Positions 14,613 through 23,384 are shown, counted from the stretch's first letter. The stretch: DNA of 64,000 nucleotides from Poriferisodalis sp965208895 (GCF_965208895.1 NZ_OZ242363.1:558001-622000), one strand, 5' to 3'. Notes: generated by a model not told the origin, from the sequence alone. Translations and numbers: made by a program.

Positions 14613-16133
14613 GTGAATCAGCCTCCGAGCGCGCCGCCGCCTCAGAACTCGCAGCACTACGACGTGGTGGTCATAGGAGCGGGCAACGCGGCCATGTGCG
14701 CTGCGCTGGCCGCACACGAAGGCGGCGCACGGGTGCTTGTTCTCGAGCGGGCGCCCGAGGCCGAAGCCGGCGGGAACAGCCGCTTCACTGCCGGTGCGAT
14801 CCGTTTTGCCTACGACGGCGTCGAGGACTTGCGGGCGTTGATGCCCGACCTCACCGACACCGAGGTCGAGATGACCGACTTCGGCACCTACACCGAAGAA
14901 GAGTTCTACGCCGACCTCGGCCGGATCACCGACTACCGGTGCGATCCCGAGCTAGCGGACACGCTCGTCACCCGCAGCAAGGACACCTTGCTGTGGATGG
15001 CGAGCCACGGCGTGCGCTTCGCACCGATCTGGGGACGTCAGGCCTTCAAGGTGGACGGGCGGTTCACGTTCTGGGGCGGCCTCACCGTGGAATCCGTCGG
15101 CGGCGGCGAGGGTCTCGTGGAGTCCCTGCGGGCCGCGCTCCATCGGAATCAGATCCCGCTGTGGCACGAAGCAGCAGGGCGCTCGCTGCTGACCGACGAC
15201 CGTGGCGCAACCCGGGGCGTTCGCGTGCGTCGCGAGGGCCGCGTCGTCGACGTTGCCTGCGACGCGGTGGTGCTGGCGGCCGGCGGCTTCCAGGCGAACG
15301 CCGAGTGGCGAACTCGCTACCTCGGCCCCGGCTGGGACCTGGCCAAAGTGCGCGGCACCCGCTTCAACACCGGCGACGGCATCGCCATGGCGCTCGACAT
15401 CGGCGCCATGCCCTATGGCAACTGGAGCGGCGCCCACGCGGTCGCCTGGGACTACAACGCCCCGGAGTTCGGCGACCTCGCTGTCGGCGACGGCTTCCAG
15501 AAGCACAGCTACCCGTTCGCAATCGTGCTGAACCAGAATGGCAAGCGTTTCCTGGACGAAGGCGCCGACTTCCGCAACTACACCTACGCCCGCTACGGCC
15601 GCGAGATCCTGGCCCAGCCCGGTCACTCGGCTTGGCAGGTGTTCGATGCCAACACTGATCACCTGCTGCGCGACGAATACCGCATCCGGCAGGTCACCAA
15701 GGTCACCGCCGACAGCATCGAAGAGCTCTGCGCTCGCATGGACGACGTGCACACCGAGGGCGCGCTGGCGACCATCGCCGAATTCAACGCTGCGGTCGAC
15801 CGTACCGTCGCGTTCGACCCCAACGTGCTCGATGGCCGCCGCACCTCTGGTCTCAGCCCCGACAAGACCAACTGGGCGATGCCGATCGAAACGCCGCCGT
15901 TCGCTGGGTACCGGGTCACGTGCGGGCTGACGTTCACGTTCGGCGGCCTGCGCATCGACGAAACCGGACGCGTGATGGACACCGATCTGCGACCGATCGA
16001 GGGCCTGTATGCGGCGGGCGAGCTGGTCGGCGGCCTGTTCTACGGCAACTACCCCGGTGGCTCGGGCCTCTCGGCGGGCGCGGTGTTCGGCCGTTTGGCG
16101 GGAAGCTCGGCTGCTGCGCACGCGGCCAGCTGA
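14613..16133 (+). CDS. FAD-dependent dehydrogenase, tricarballylate dehydrogenase (TcuA)-like
   Basis: The 506-residue flavoprotein belongs to the fumarate reductase/succinate dehydrogenase flavoprotein superfamily. A Rossmann FAD motif lies near the N-terminus (DVVVIGAGNAAMCAALAA), followed by GGNSRFTAGAIRF, an interior AVVLAAGGFQANAEW, and a C-terminal LYAAGELVGGLFYGNYPGGSGLSAGAVFGR. GNAAMCAA and the GGNSR motif resemble TcuA, which oxidises tricarballylate to cis-aconitate. The assignment within the superfamily is by resemblance. The GTG start at 14613 sits 8 bp after a TAGGCT box. Isocitrate dehydrogenase follows 27 bp later, a fitting neighbour for aconitate chemistry. Confidence 0.82.
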   Translation: MNQPPSAPPPQNSQHYDVVVIGAGNAAMCAALAAHEGGARVLVLERAPEAEAGGNSRFTAGAIRFAYDGVEDLRALMPDLTDTEVEMTDFGTYTEEEFYADLGRITDYRCDPELADTLVTRSKDTLLWMASHGVRFAPIWGRQAFKVDGRFTFWGGLTVESVGGGEGLVESLRAALHRNQIPLWHEAAGRSLLTDDRGATRGVRVRREGRVVDVACDAVVLAAGGFQANAEWRTRYLGPGWDLAKVRGTRFNTGDGIAMALDIGAMPYGNWSGAHAVAWDYNAPEFGDLAVGDGFQKHSYPFAIVLNQNGKRFLDEGADFRNYTYARYGREILAQPGHSAWQVFDANTDHLLRDEYRIRQVTKVTADSIEELCARMDDVHTEGALATIAEFNAAVDRTVAFDPNVLDGRRTSGLSPDKTNWAMPIETPPFAGYRVTCGLTFTFGGLRIDETGRVMDTDLRPIEGLYAAGELVGGLFYGNYPGGSGLSAGAVFGRLAGSSAAAHAAS

Positions 16134-16145
16134 CCCGGCGGGCGG

Positions 16146-16151
16146 TAGCGT
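16146..16151 (+). promoter_or_regulatory. -10 box TAGCGT, 9 bp before the start at 16161
   Basis: The box lies in the 27-bp gap after the flavoprotein gene. It suggests that isocitrate dehydrogenase also has its own short-leader or leaderless transcript. Confidence 0.45.
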
Positions 16152-16160
16152 CGAATCGCT

Positions 16161-18452
16161 ATGTCGATGACCTCCTCGCCCCCCAACACGAGCTCTGCCA
16201 GCACTGGCTCGAAGCTCGTCTACACCCATACCGACGAGGCGCCGGCGCTGGCGACGTACTCGCTGCTGCCGATCGTCACCGCGTTCACCGACGCGGCAGG
16301 CGTCGAGGTCGAGACGCGCGACATCTCTCTCGCCGGTCGGATCATCGCGGTCTTCGCAGACACGCTCGAGCCTCACCAGCGCAGGAGCGATGCACTGGCC
16401 GAGCTCGGCGAGTGGACCCAGGATCGTGATGCCAACATCATCAAGCTGCCGAACATCTCCGCTTCGGTGCCGCAGATCAAGGACGCCATCGCCGAGCTGC
16501 AAGCAGCGGGTTATGCGGTGCCGGACTATCCCGACGACCCCGCCGATGCTTCCGCGCAGGAGATTCGAGAGCGCTACGACCGGGTGAAGGGCTCGGCAGT
16601 GAATCCGGTGCTGCGCGAGGGCAATTCCGATCGCCGCGCGCCCCGCGCCGTCAAGGAATACGCCCGGCAGTACCCCCACTCGATGGGGGCTTGGTCGCCA
16701 CAGAGCCGAACCCATGTGGCGACGATGTCCGGCGGCGACTTCCGCTCCAACGAGCAGTCGGTCACCGTGGAAGGCGCCGGCTCGCTGAGCATCGAGCACG
16801 TCGACGGCGAGGGCAACGTGCGACTGATGCGCAAAGTGCCGGTGGACGCAGGCGAGGTGGCCGACTCCACCTTCATGTCGGCTGTCGCGTTGCGCGAGTT
16901 CCTCGACGCTCAGATCGAAGATGCCCGTTCGAGCGGGGTGCTGTTCTCGCTGCACCTCAAGGCCACGATGATGAAGGTCTCGGACCCGATCGTGTTCGGT
17001 CACGCCGTGCGGGCGTTCTTTGCGCCGGTGTTCGATCGGCACGGCGAGGTGCTGGACGCGGCAGGCGCCGATCCCAACGATGGCTGGGCCAACGTGCTGG
17101 CCGTCGTCGAATCGCTGCCAGTCGACCAGCGCGACGCCATCAAGGCCGACATCGCTGCGACGCTCGATGAGCGGCCCGGGTTGGCCATGGTCGATTCCGA
17201 TCGCGGCATCACCAACCTGCATGTGCCCAGCGACGTCATCGTGGACGCATCCATGCCGGCCATGATCAGAGCCTCCGGCCAGATGTGGAACGCCGAGGGC
17301 GACCAGCAAGACACCAAGGCGGTCATCCCAGACTCGAGTTACGCCAGCGTGTTCCAGGCCGTGATCGACGACTGCCGTGCCAACGGTGCCTACGACCCCA
17401 CGACCATGGGCTCGGTGCCCAATGTCGGCCTCATGGCCCAGAAGGCCGAGGAGTACGGCAGCCACGACAAGACCTACGAGGTAGACGTCGCCGGAAGCAT
17501 GCGGGTCGTGTCCGAGGCTGGCGAGGTACTGATGAGCCACGAGGTCGAAGCCGGCGACATCTGGCGCATGTGCACCACCAAGAACACAGCGATCTCCAAT
17601 TGGGTGGATCTGGCCATCGAGCGCGGGCAGCTCACCGGGGCGGCTGTGGTCTTCTGGCTCGACGCAGACCGGCCCCACGACGCGCAGCTCATCGGCAAGG
17701 TCGGTGCCCGACTGGCCGAGCGGCAGGGCACCGACGCCTCGATCGGCGAGCTCGACATCGGGACGCTGGCACCGGCGGATGCCTGCCGTTTCTCGCTGGA
17801 GCGCATCCGCAGCGGACTCGACACCATCTCGGTGACGGGCAATGTCCTGCGCGACTACAACACCGACCTGTTCCCGATCCTCGAGCTGGGCACCTCGGCC
17901 AAGATGCTCTCGGTCGTGCCGCTCATGGCCGGCGGCGGGCTCTTCGAGACGGGGGCCGGAGGCTCGGCACCCAAGCACGTTCAGCAGATGGTGGCCGAAA
18001 ACCACCTTCGCTGGGACAGCCTGGGAGAGTTCCTTGCCCTGGCGGTGTCGCTCGAGCACCTTGCACGGGTTGCCGACAACCCCGCCGCGCAGCTGCTGGC
18101 CGACACCCTCGACGCCGCCATCGGCACCTGGCTCGCTGAGGGCCGTGCGCCCAGCCGCCGGGTGAACGAGCCCGACAACCGCGCCAGCCACTTCCATCTC
18201 GCGAACCACTGGGCCGACGAGATGGCCAACCAGGGCACCGACGCAGAACTGGCCAGCCAGTTCGCACCGCTGGCCGCGGCTCTCGCCGGTAACGAGCAGC
18301 AGATACTCGCCGAGATGGTGGACTGCCAGGGCGATCCCGTCGACTTGGGCGGCTACTACCTGCCCGACCCCGCGCTGGCTGAGGCTGCCATGCGGCCGAG
18401 TCCCACGTTCAACGACATCCTCGACAGCTTCCGCGTCCCTTCGGCGGGCTGA
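16161..18452 (+). CDS. icd: NADP-dependent isocitrate dehydrogenase, monomeric type
   Basis: The length of 763 residues and the whole pattern match the large monomeric IDH rather than the dimeric form. Seen are LVYTHTDEAPALATYSLLP at the start, NIIKLPNISASVPQI, the substrate loop GNSDRRAPRAVKEYAR, PHSMG, GTVPNVGLMAQKAEEYGSH-like GSVPNVGLMAQKAEEYGSH, and WDSLGEFLALA. It decarboxylates isocitrate to 2-oxoglutarate in the TCA cycle and yields NADPH. This form is common in actinobacteria and some proteobacteria. Confidence 0.94.
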   Translation: MSMTSSPPNTSSASTGSKLVYTHTDEAPALATYSLLPIVTAFTDAAGVEVETRDISLAGRIIAVFADTLEPHQRRSDALAELGEWTQDRDANIIKLPNISASVPQIKDAIAELQAAGYAVPDYPDDPADASAQEIRERYDRVKGSAVNPVLREGNSDRRAPRAVKEYARQYPHSMGAWSPQSRTHVATMSGGDFRSNEQSVTVEGAGSLSIEHVDGEGNVRLMRKVPVDAGEVADSTFMSAVALREFLDAQIEDARSSGVLFSLHLKATMMKVSDPIVFGHAVRAFFAPVFDRHGEVLDAAGADPNDGWANVLAVVESLPVDQRDAIKADIAATLDERPGLAMVDSDRGITNLHVPSDVIVDASMPAMIRASGQMWNAEGDQQDTKAVIPDSSYASVFQAVIDDCRANGAYDPTTMGSVPNVGLMAQKAEEYGSHDKTYEVDVAGSMRVVSEAGEVLMSHEVEAGDIWRMCTTKNTAISNWVDLAIERGQLTGAAVVFWLDADRPHDAQLIGKVGARLAERQGTDASIGELDIGTLAPADACRFSLERIRSGLDTISVTGNVLRDYNTDLFPILELGTSAKMLSVVPLMAGGGLFETGAGGSAPKHVQQMVAENHLRWDSLGEFLALAVSLEHLARVADNPAAQLLADTLDAAIGTWLAEGRAPSRRVNEPDNRASHFHLANHWADEMANQGTDAELASQFAPLAAALAGNEQQILAEMVDCQGDPVDLGGYYLPDPALAEAAMRPSPTFNDILDSFRVPSAG

Positions 18453-18482
18453 CGCCCGATGTACCCGCCACGGCGCGGCAGC

Positions 18483-19889
18483 TCAGCTGTCGAGCTCGGC
18501 CACGCCGCCGGGTCCGAGCCGGCCTGATTCCCGGTACGCGGCGAGCTTCGCTCGGCTGTCGGCAATGTCCAAGTTGGCCATGGTGAGCTGCCCGATCCGA
18601 TCCGCCGGGCCGAAGGCAGCGTCTTCGACACGCTCCATCGAAAGTCGATCGGGCTCATAGGTCAGGCCCTCGCCGCTGGTATCGAGCACCGAGTAGTCGT
18701 CGCCGCGGCGGAGCCGCAACGTGACCTTGCCGGTGACGCCCGAGCCGACCCAGCGCAGCAGCGAGTCGCGCAGCATGAGCGCTTGGGGATCGAACCAGCG
18801 TCCCTCATAGAGCAGCCGGCCCAAGCGGCGTCCCATCGTTCGGTAGTTCTCGAGCGTGGCCTCGTTGTGGATCGCGGACAGCAGTCGCTCATAGGCAATG
18901 TGCAGCAGTGCCATGCCCGGGGCCTCGTAGATGCCACGCGACTTGGCCTCGATCACACGGTTCTCGATCTGATCGCTCATGCCGAGGCCGTGTCGACCCC
19001 CCACGGAGTTGGCTTCGAGCACCAATGCGACATGGTCGGCGCTCTGCGCGCCCGAGGCCGTGAACTCGCGCCCGCCGATTGCCACCGGCCAGCCGGCCTC
19101 GAAGCGGACGGTCACGTCTTCGGGTTCGATGTCGTTCGCTGGGTCCCACTGGGCGACGCCCATGATCGGCTCGACGATCTCCATCGAGGTCGCCAGGTCC
19201 TCGAGGCTCTTGGCCTCATGGGTCGCGCCCCAGATGTTCGCGTCAGTGGAATAGGCCTTCTCGGTGGGATCCCGGTACGGCAAGCCACGAGACACCAAGA
19301 ACTCGCTCATGCCCGCGCGACCGCCGAGCTCGTCGACGAACGCAGCGTCCAGCCACGGCTTGTAGACGCGCAGCTCGGCGTTCACGAGCAGGCCGTAGCG
19401 GTAGAAGCGCTCGATGTCATTGCCCTTGTACGTCGAGCCGTCGCCCCAGATGTCCACGCCGTCTTCGGCCATGGCGGCCACCAGCATCGTGCCGGTCACC
19501 GCCCGCCCGAGCGGCGTGGTGTTGAAGTACGTGCGTCCCGCCGTCGAGATGTGAAACGCGCCGCACTGCAGCGCCATCAGGCCCTCTCGCACGAGCGCAG
19601 CCCGGCAGTCCACCAAACGCGCCGCATGAGCGCCGTAGTCCAGCGCCCGCTGCGGCACGCTCGACAGGTCCGGCTCGTCGTACTGGCCGAGATCGGCCGT
19701 GTAGGCGCACACCAGCGCGCCACGCTCGTTCATCCACGCAACCGCCGCCGAGGTGTCGAGCCCGCCCGAAAAGGCGATGCCCACCCGCTCACCGGCGGGC
19801 AGCTCCGCCAGCACCCGCGCGCCACTCGCGGCCGCGGCCGGCGGCGAGGTCGTGTCCGGTGGGCCAGTTGAGGCAGGACTGCTCGACAT
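18483..19889 (-). CDS. argG: Argininosuccinate synthase
   Basis: The 468-residue enzyme joins citrulline and aspartate with ATP in arginine synthesis. The PP-loop AFSGGLDTSAAVAW (S41-S47) and the motifs GDGSTYKGNDIERFYRYG, YSTDANIWGATHEAK and GRHGLGMSDQIENRVIEAKSRG are clear (the last abbreviated). Length and the STDAN motif match the longer Escherichia-type ArgG. The ATG at 19889 was chosen because a TACCGT box lies 8 bp upstream. It is divergent from an M20 deacetylase-like gene, so the two may both serve arginine metabolism. Confidence 0.94.
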   Translation of the reverse strand: MSSSPASTGPPDTTSPPAAAASGARVLAELPAGERVGIAFSGGLDTSAAVAWMNERGALVCAYTADLGQYDEPDLSSVPQRALDYGAHAARLVDCRAALVREGLMALQCGAFHISTAGRTYFNTTPLGRAVTGTMLVAAMAEDGVDIWGDGSTYKGNDIERFYRYGLLVNAELRVYKPWLDAAFVDELGGRAGMSEFLVSRGLPYRDPTEKAYSTDANIWGATHEAKSLEDLATSMEIVEPIMGVAQWDPANDIEPEDVTVRFEAGWPVAIGGREFTASGAQSADHVALVLEANSVGGRHGLGMSDQIENRVIEAKSRGIYEAPGMALLHIAYERLLSAIHNEATLENYRTMGRRLGRLLYEGRWFDPQALMLRDSLLRWVGSGVTGKVTLRLRRGDDYSVLDTSGEGLTYEPDRLSMERVEDAAFGPADRIGQLTMANLDIADSRAKLAAYRESGRLGPGGVAELDS

Positions 19890-19897
19890 GGGGCATA

Positions 19898-19903
19898 ACG
19901 GTA
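19898..19903 (-). promoter_or_regulatory. -10 box TACCGT, 8 bp before the argG start
   Basis: Minus-strand hexamer placed for a leaderless argG transcript. It excludes the longer reading that starts 39 bp upstream. Confidence 0.5.
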
Positions 19904-19930
19904 CGGCCTCAGTCGTCAAGGCCTGCATCG

Positions 19931-20012
19931 TGGCGAACCCACTTCGATGAACCCAGTCTCGCCATTGGGATCACGCAATGTCGGCGATCTGCGCCGTTCA
20001 CTGGGTTCGCCA
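19931..20012. repeat. Inverted repeat between argG and the M20 peptidase gene
   Basis: TGGCGAACCCA at 19931-19941 pairs perfectly with TGGGTTCGCCA at 20002-20012. A further GAACCCAGT at 19949 pairs with ACTGGGTTC at 20000. The three related half-sites in this divergent region could be operator sites or form a hairpin. Confidence 0.45.
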
Positions 20013-20054
20013 GATGGCAAGCCCTCATTCGCGGCACCGCCACTGTGCTGCGCG

Positions 20055-20060
20055 TACGCT
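20055..20060 (+). promoter_or_regulatory. -10 box TACGCT upstream of the M20 gene
   Basis: The box is 20 bp before the ATG at 20081, and GAGGTG lies between them. This gene therefore appears to have a leader with a ribosome site, unlike argG opposite. Confidence 0.45.
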
Positions 20061-20080
20061 CCGCCACGAAGAGGTGACTC

Positions 20081-21265
20081 ATGAGCGACGGCACAGCGAC
20101 AGGCACCACTGGCGGCACAGCAACCGGCCAGTCCATCGCGGAGCTGCTGAGCGAGATGGTGCGCATCCCCAGTGTCAACCCAATGCACCATGGCCCACGA
20201 TCGGGCACCGTCGCCGAGGCCGACATGGCCAACTGGGTCGCGGAGCGAGCAGCGGCGCTGGGCGCCGAGGTCGAGCTAGACGAGATCGAGCCGGGTCGCC
20301 CGAACGTCTACGCCCTGTTCGCCGGCCAGACCGAACGCATGCTTGCGGTGGATGTGCACCTCGACACGGTCGGCGTCGAGCACATGGAGGGCGACCCCTT
20401 CGACGGCCGCATCAGCGAAGAGCGCGTCTGGGGGCGGGGATCGGTCGATACCAAGGCGACTCTGGCCGTAGTGCTTGCCGTGCTCGGCGAGATGGCCGCT
20501 GGGGGTCGCCGGCCGATGTGCACCGTCGAGCTGGTCGGCACTATCTCCGAGGAGGGCGGCGGTCTGGCGGGCGCCTCGGCGTACCGCGACCGGCTGCTCG
20601 AACGCAACGAACGCCGCGAGCAGATCGTGGTCGCCGAACCCACCATGTGCGCACCGGTGTACGGCCACAAGGGCGGCCTCGGCCTCGAAGTCGAGGTCGA
20701 AGGGCGTGCGGCGCACTCCTCCAAACCCCACCTCGGCATCAATGCACTGTCAGCGGGCGCACGAATCGTCGCAGCGATCGATGCCGAGCAGGAACGGCTC
20801 GCGAGCCAGCACGAGGTCGGCGCACTCGGCGCCGGCACCGTGTCGGTCAACGAGATGAGCGGCGGGCGGGCACGCAACATCGTGCCGGACCATTGCGAGC
20901 TCTACGTCGGGCGACGCATCGCCGACAGGGAGGACTACGAACAAGAGTCCACCCGCCTCACTGAGCTGATTCGCGCCGCAGCCCTGCCGGCTCGCGTCAA
21001 GGTCCAACTGGCGAACGGGTTTGGCAGCAACGCGTTCTTCCAAGCGCCCGGCAGCGATCTCGTCGCCGCCCTGGCGGAAATGTCAGGCCACAGCCCCGCC
21101 GTTGCCGACTTCGGCACGAATGCACTGCGCTACGGCGAGGTCGCCGACCAGATTGTGGTGTTCGGCCCGGGTTCCATCGATCAAGCTCACCAAGCCATCG
21201 AATGGGTCGACATCTCTGAGCTGGAACGCGCGGCGGCCGTGTACCGCCACCTGCTCGCCCGCTAG
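20081..21265 (+). CDS. M20-family metallohydrolase (ArgE/DapE-like)
   Basis: The 394-residue dinuclear zinc hydrolase has H93 and D95 (DVHLDTVG), the bridging D123 (GRGSVDTKA), the catalytic pair E157-E158 (SEEGGG), E186 (VAEPT) and a C-terminal DQAHQAIEW histidine. The middle lid domain contains GRAAHSSKPHLGINA. The family includes acetylornithine deacetylase, succinyl-diaminopimelate desuccinylase and peptidases. Facing argG across a 191-bp divergent region favours an arginine-pathway deacetylase, but that is inference. Confidence 0.85.
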   Translation: MSDGTATGTTGGTATGQSIAELLSEMVRIPSVNPMHHGPRSGTVAEADMANWVAERAAALGAEVELDEIEPGRPNVYALFAGQTERMLAVDVHLDTVGVEHMEGDPFDGRISEERVWGRGSVDTKATLAVVLAVLGEMAAGGRRPMCTVELVGTISEEGGGLAGASAYRDRLLERNERREQIVVAEPTMCAPVYGHKGGLGLEVEVEGRAAHSSKPHLGINALSAGARIVAAIDAEQERLASQHEVGALGAGTVSVNEMSGGRARNIVPDHCELYVGRRIADREDYEQESTRLTELIRAAALPARVKVQLANGFGSNAFFQAPGSDLVAALAEMSGHSPAVADFGTNALRYGEVADQIVVFGPGSIDQAHQAIEWVDISELERAAAVYRHLLAR

Positions 21266-21348
21266 TTCTGCATACACCGACCTCACGGGCCAAGGCGCCC
21301 GAGTCAACAGACTTGGGGCCGCGAGCGGGTGACGCCTGCTAACAGGAA

Positions 21349-21768
21349 CTATGCGCTGTTAGCCCGCTCGGTTCGCCGTGCATGTATCCATTGCGACAGG
21401 ACCCCCAACCCGATGAACACGGCACCGGTGATGCTCCCCACGGCGCCGAGCGTTTCGGCGCCCGCATCGATGAGCGCCAGTGAGACGACGAGTACGACCA
21501 CTGCGACGATGCCGACAATGACGACCACGGACCAGGTGATATGCCTTGCTGTCTTGTTGCTGTCGAGTTGAGCTTCGTGGGCTCGCCGAGAACTGTTATC
21601 GGCGAGCTCCAAGATTGCCTTGCCCGCGCCTGGTGCAGCCGCTTCGTAGCGTTCGAATTCGGAGGCCGGCGGCAGAGGGCCTACGTAGCTGAGGCTCGTC
21701 GTCCGCTCGTAGCGCTCTACGTCTTCATCCGACTCGTCGTCTCGTTTCGAGACGTCCTCTCCGCTCAC
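21349..21768 (-). CDS. DUF2335-type small membrane protein
   Basis: The 139-residue protein has a hydrophilic N-terminus, the motif SYVGPLPPASEFERYE followed by PGAGKAILELADNSSRRAH (the DUF2335 pattern), and two C-terminal membrane segments (about 75-98 and 104-125). The GTG at 21768 overlaps the stop of the upstream gene by 4 bp (GTGA), which fixes the start. DUF2335 proteins occur in phage-like and accessory regions; their function is unknown. It is the last gene of a minus-strand accessory run. Confidence 0.65.
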   Translation of the reverse strand: MSGEDVSKRDDESDEDVERYERTTSLSYVGPLPPASEFERYEAAAPGAGKAILELADNSSRRAHEAQLDSNKTARHITWSVVVIVGIVAVVVLVVSLALIDAGAETLGAVGSITGAVFIGLGVLSQWIHARRTERANSA

Positions 21769-22061
21769 CGCTTGGCCGGGGCTGTTTCGGCCAGATCGTC
21801 CATGGCGCGTTGAATGTGCGTACCCACCAGCACCCAGCTCATAAGCGATTGGTCTGCCGCAGCCTTCCAATTGTCTTGCGCAGACTCGTCGACGCGTTGA
21901 CGTTCACCGAGGCTCAGGACCGTGGAGATGTACACGTGCCACGGGCCCCGCGCCCTTGGGAGCGCTTGGGGCCAGCGGAACATCGACTCGGTCGGTTCCG
22001 GATGCGGGTCTTTCCCGGGCAAGTCGTCGCGCATCGGGGTGGGCGGAGGCCGCTGAGGCAT
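21765..22061 (-). CDS. Hypothetical protein (98 aa), partner of DUF2335 gene
   Basis: No family was recognised. The protein has a proline-rich start, then about 60 residues that look globular and helical (WHVYISTVLSLGERQRVDE, QSLMSWVLVGTHIQRAMDDL). The start is supported by a TACGCT box 6 bp upstream (22068-22073). Coupling by a 4-bp overlap to the DUF2335 gene suggests the two act together. Confidence 0.5.
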   Translation of the reverse strand: MPQRPPPTPMRDDLPGKDPHPEPTESMFRWPQALPRARGPWHVYISTVLSLGERQRVDESAQDNWKAAADQSLMSWVLVGTHIQRAMDDLAETAPAKR

Positions 22062-22067
22062 GTCGGC

Positions 22068-22073
22068 AGCGTA
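22068..22073 (-). promoter_or_regulatory. -10 box TACGCT, 6 bp before the start at 22061
   Basis: Minus-strand hexamer placed for leaderless transcription of the two-gene DUF2335 unit. Confidence 0.45.
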
Positions 22074-22146
22074 ACTCCGAACGAGTCTTCAACTGCCCGA
22101 ATTTCTCCATTGCCAAGGTGGTGGTGTGCCGAAAGACCTCGAGGGT

Positions 22147-22503
22147 CTACTCGCCGTCAGACTCCGCCATGAAGCCGTTCCACCACCGATGTGCCGTGGC
22201 GTTGGACACGCCGACGAAGCGTCCCGCCAAAGCCAGCGAGGCACCAGCAGCGTGAGCCCGCCTTACGGCCCTACGGCGTCGATTGTTGGCCCGCAGACCC
22301 GTCAGCACTACTTCGACATTCTCGGGCGTATCAAGGTCGTCGGGGTTTGCTCCGCCGGCAAGCGAGGGGAGCTCATGGTCCATTGCGTCATAGTGCCTGC
22401 GCGCTTCAAGACACTCCGTGAGCGCATCAAGCAGGTTCTGACACTGGTCGGGCGTCATGCTGCTGCCTTTCGGCAGCCTAAGGCGCTCGTTTGTCTTGGT
22501 CAT
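22147..22503 (-). CDS. Small protein with C-terminal helix-turn-helix
   Basis: This 118-residue protein has a helical N-terminal part (DQCQNLLDALTECLEARRHYD) and a C-terminal homeodomain-like HTH: AHAAGASLALAGRFVGVSN, then ATAHRWWNGF, with R/W residues in the recognition helix. It looks like a sequence-specific DNA-binding protein or an antitoxin-like regulator. The ATG at 22503 sits 6 bp after TACCAT. No partner family is recognisable. It heads the accessory group at 21.3-22.5 kb. Confidence 0.55.
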   Translation of the reverse strand: MTKTNERLRLPKGSSMTPDQCQNLLDALTECLEARRHYDAMDHELPSLAGGANPDDLDTPENVEVVLTGLRANNRRRRAVRRAHAAGASLALAGRFVGVSNATAHRWWNGFMAESDGE

Positions 22504-22509
22504 GCCCTC

Positions 22510-22515
22510 ATGGTA
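22510..22515 (-). promoter_or_regulatory. -10 box TACCAT, 6 bp before the start at 22503
   Basis: The box lies in a less GC-rich gap. A possible -35 in the AT-rich stretch around 22540 is not clear enough to mark. Confidence 0.4.
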
Positions 22516-22527
22516 GCAAAGCACTCA

Positions 22528-22710
22528 TCACATGTAAGCAATACTTTTGCACCGCATGATGTGGGCCGCAGCGGACGGCACCACGAGCTGCGCTGCCGTC
22601 ATTGCCGCGACGACAAGCCACGCGCTGCGCCACATGATGGCGCGCAGCGTTGCGACGGGGTGGTCGATGCAGCGTCGCAACGAAGCCGGGGCGGCGCTCA
22701 CGCCTCGCAC
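22528..22710 (-). CDS. Possible small exported or membrane peptide (60 aa)
   Basis: This short open frame has a hydrophobic stretch (WLVVAAMTAAQLVVPSAAA) like a signal peptide, and it overlaps the end of the upstream gene by 13 bp. No family, ribosome site or promoter supports it, so it may be chance. Confidence 0.2.
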   Translation of the reverse strand: MRGVSAAPASLRRCIDHPVATLRAIMWRSAWLVVAAMTAAQLVVPSAAAHIMRCKSIAYM

Positions 22711-23384
22711 GTCTGCTTCACGTCGAGCCAGTCCACGCCATCGGGCACAGCGGACCGCAGCGCCCCAACGGCAGCTCTGTTAAGAGCTTCGACGGCGGGG
22801 TCAAGAGACATCCAAGCCTTTCCGCGCTCGCCCGCGGCTCGGGCCAGACTGCTCAAGTCGTCGGTCCAGCGGCCATTCGCGGCATCCACGGCGGCGCTAT
22901 AGCGGGCGAGGGCGGGAGGGTCAAACTCGATGTCGGAGAATAGGTTGCCGCTGGCTTGGGCATCGTGGAACGCGTCCCAGCCGGCTCGGTAATCGTCGTA
23001 GTGGTGACCGCGGGCGTCGAAGCGCCGGCTGAACCGGGCATCCTCGTTGCCGGCGTAGTAGGCGTCGAGAGTGTCGTCGTAGGCGGCTTGGGCGTCGTCG
23101 TAGGCGTCGTTCGCGACACGCAGGGCGGCGTACCGGCCGCACCACGGCGGCCATTCGGGCGCTGCCGTCGTGGTCGTCGCGGTTCTGGGCGGCGGCAGCG
23201 TCGAGGTCGCCGCGGCCTGCGAGGCTGCGGCTTCATCTGCCGTGGCGTCACCGTCGTTACTCTCGGGCCACATCCACCACATGGCGACGGCGACCATCGC
23301 CACGGCCGCGACCGTGCCGACAGTCTCCCTCCAGCGATGCGACATCGCGGCCCACCATCGGCGCACCTGCGGTTGTCGAAACAT
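22698..23384 (-). CDS. Hypothetical membrane-anchored protein
   Basis: The 228-residue protein has a basic N-terminus, one membrane segment (about residues 22-38, VGTVAAVAMVAVAMWWMW) and a Ser/Thr/Ala/Pro-rich linker to about 75. A helical extracytoplasmic domain follows, rich in Tyr, Asp and Ala (RVANDAYDDAQAAYDDTLDA, SRRFDARGHHYDDYRAGWD). No known domain was recognised. GGAG lies about 10 bp before the ATG at 23384; an upstream start would add 12 residues. The 445 bp upstream show no other gene. Confidence 0.5.
   Translation of the reverse strand: MFRQPQVRRWWAAMSHRWRETVGTVAAVAMVAVAMWWMWPESNDGDATADEAAASQAAATSTLPPPRTATTTTAAPEWPPWCGRYAALRVANDAYDDAQAAYDDTLDAYYAGNEDARFSRRFDARGHHYDDYRAGWDAFHDAQASGNLFSDIEFDPPALARYSAAVDAANGRWTDDLSSLARAAGERGKAWMSLDPAVEALNRAAVGALRSAVPDGVDWLDVKQTCEA

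Noticed and set aside
14952..18209. Very long open frame (over 1000 codons) on the minus strand
   Set aside because: It lies antisense to the flavoprotein and isocitrate dehydrogenase genes, whose motifs are clear. Long antisense frames are expected at this GC content and codon bias.
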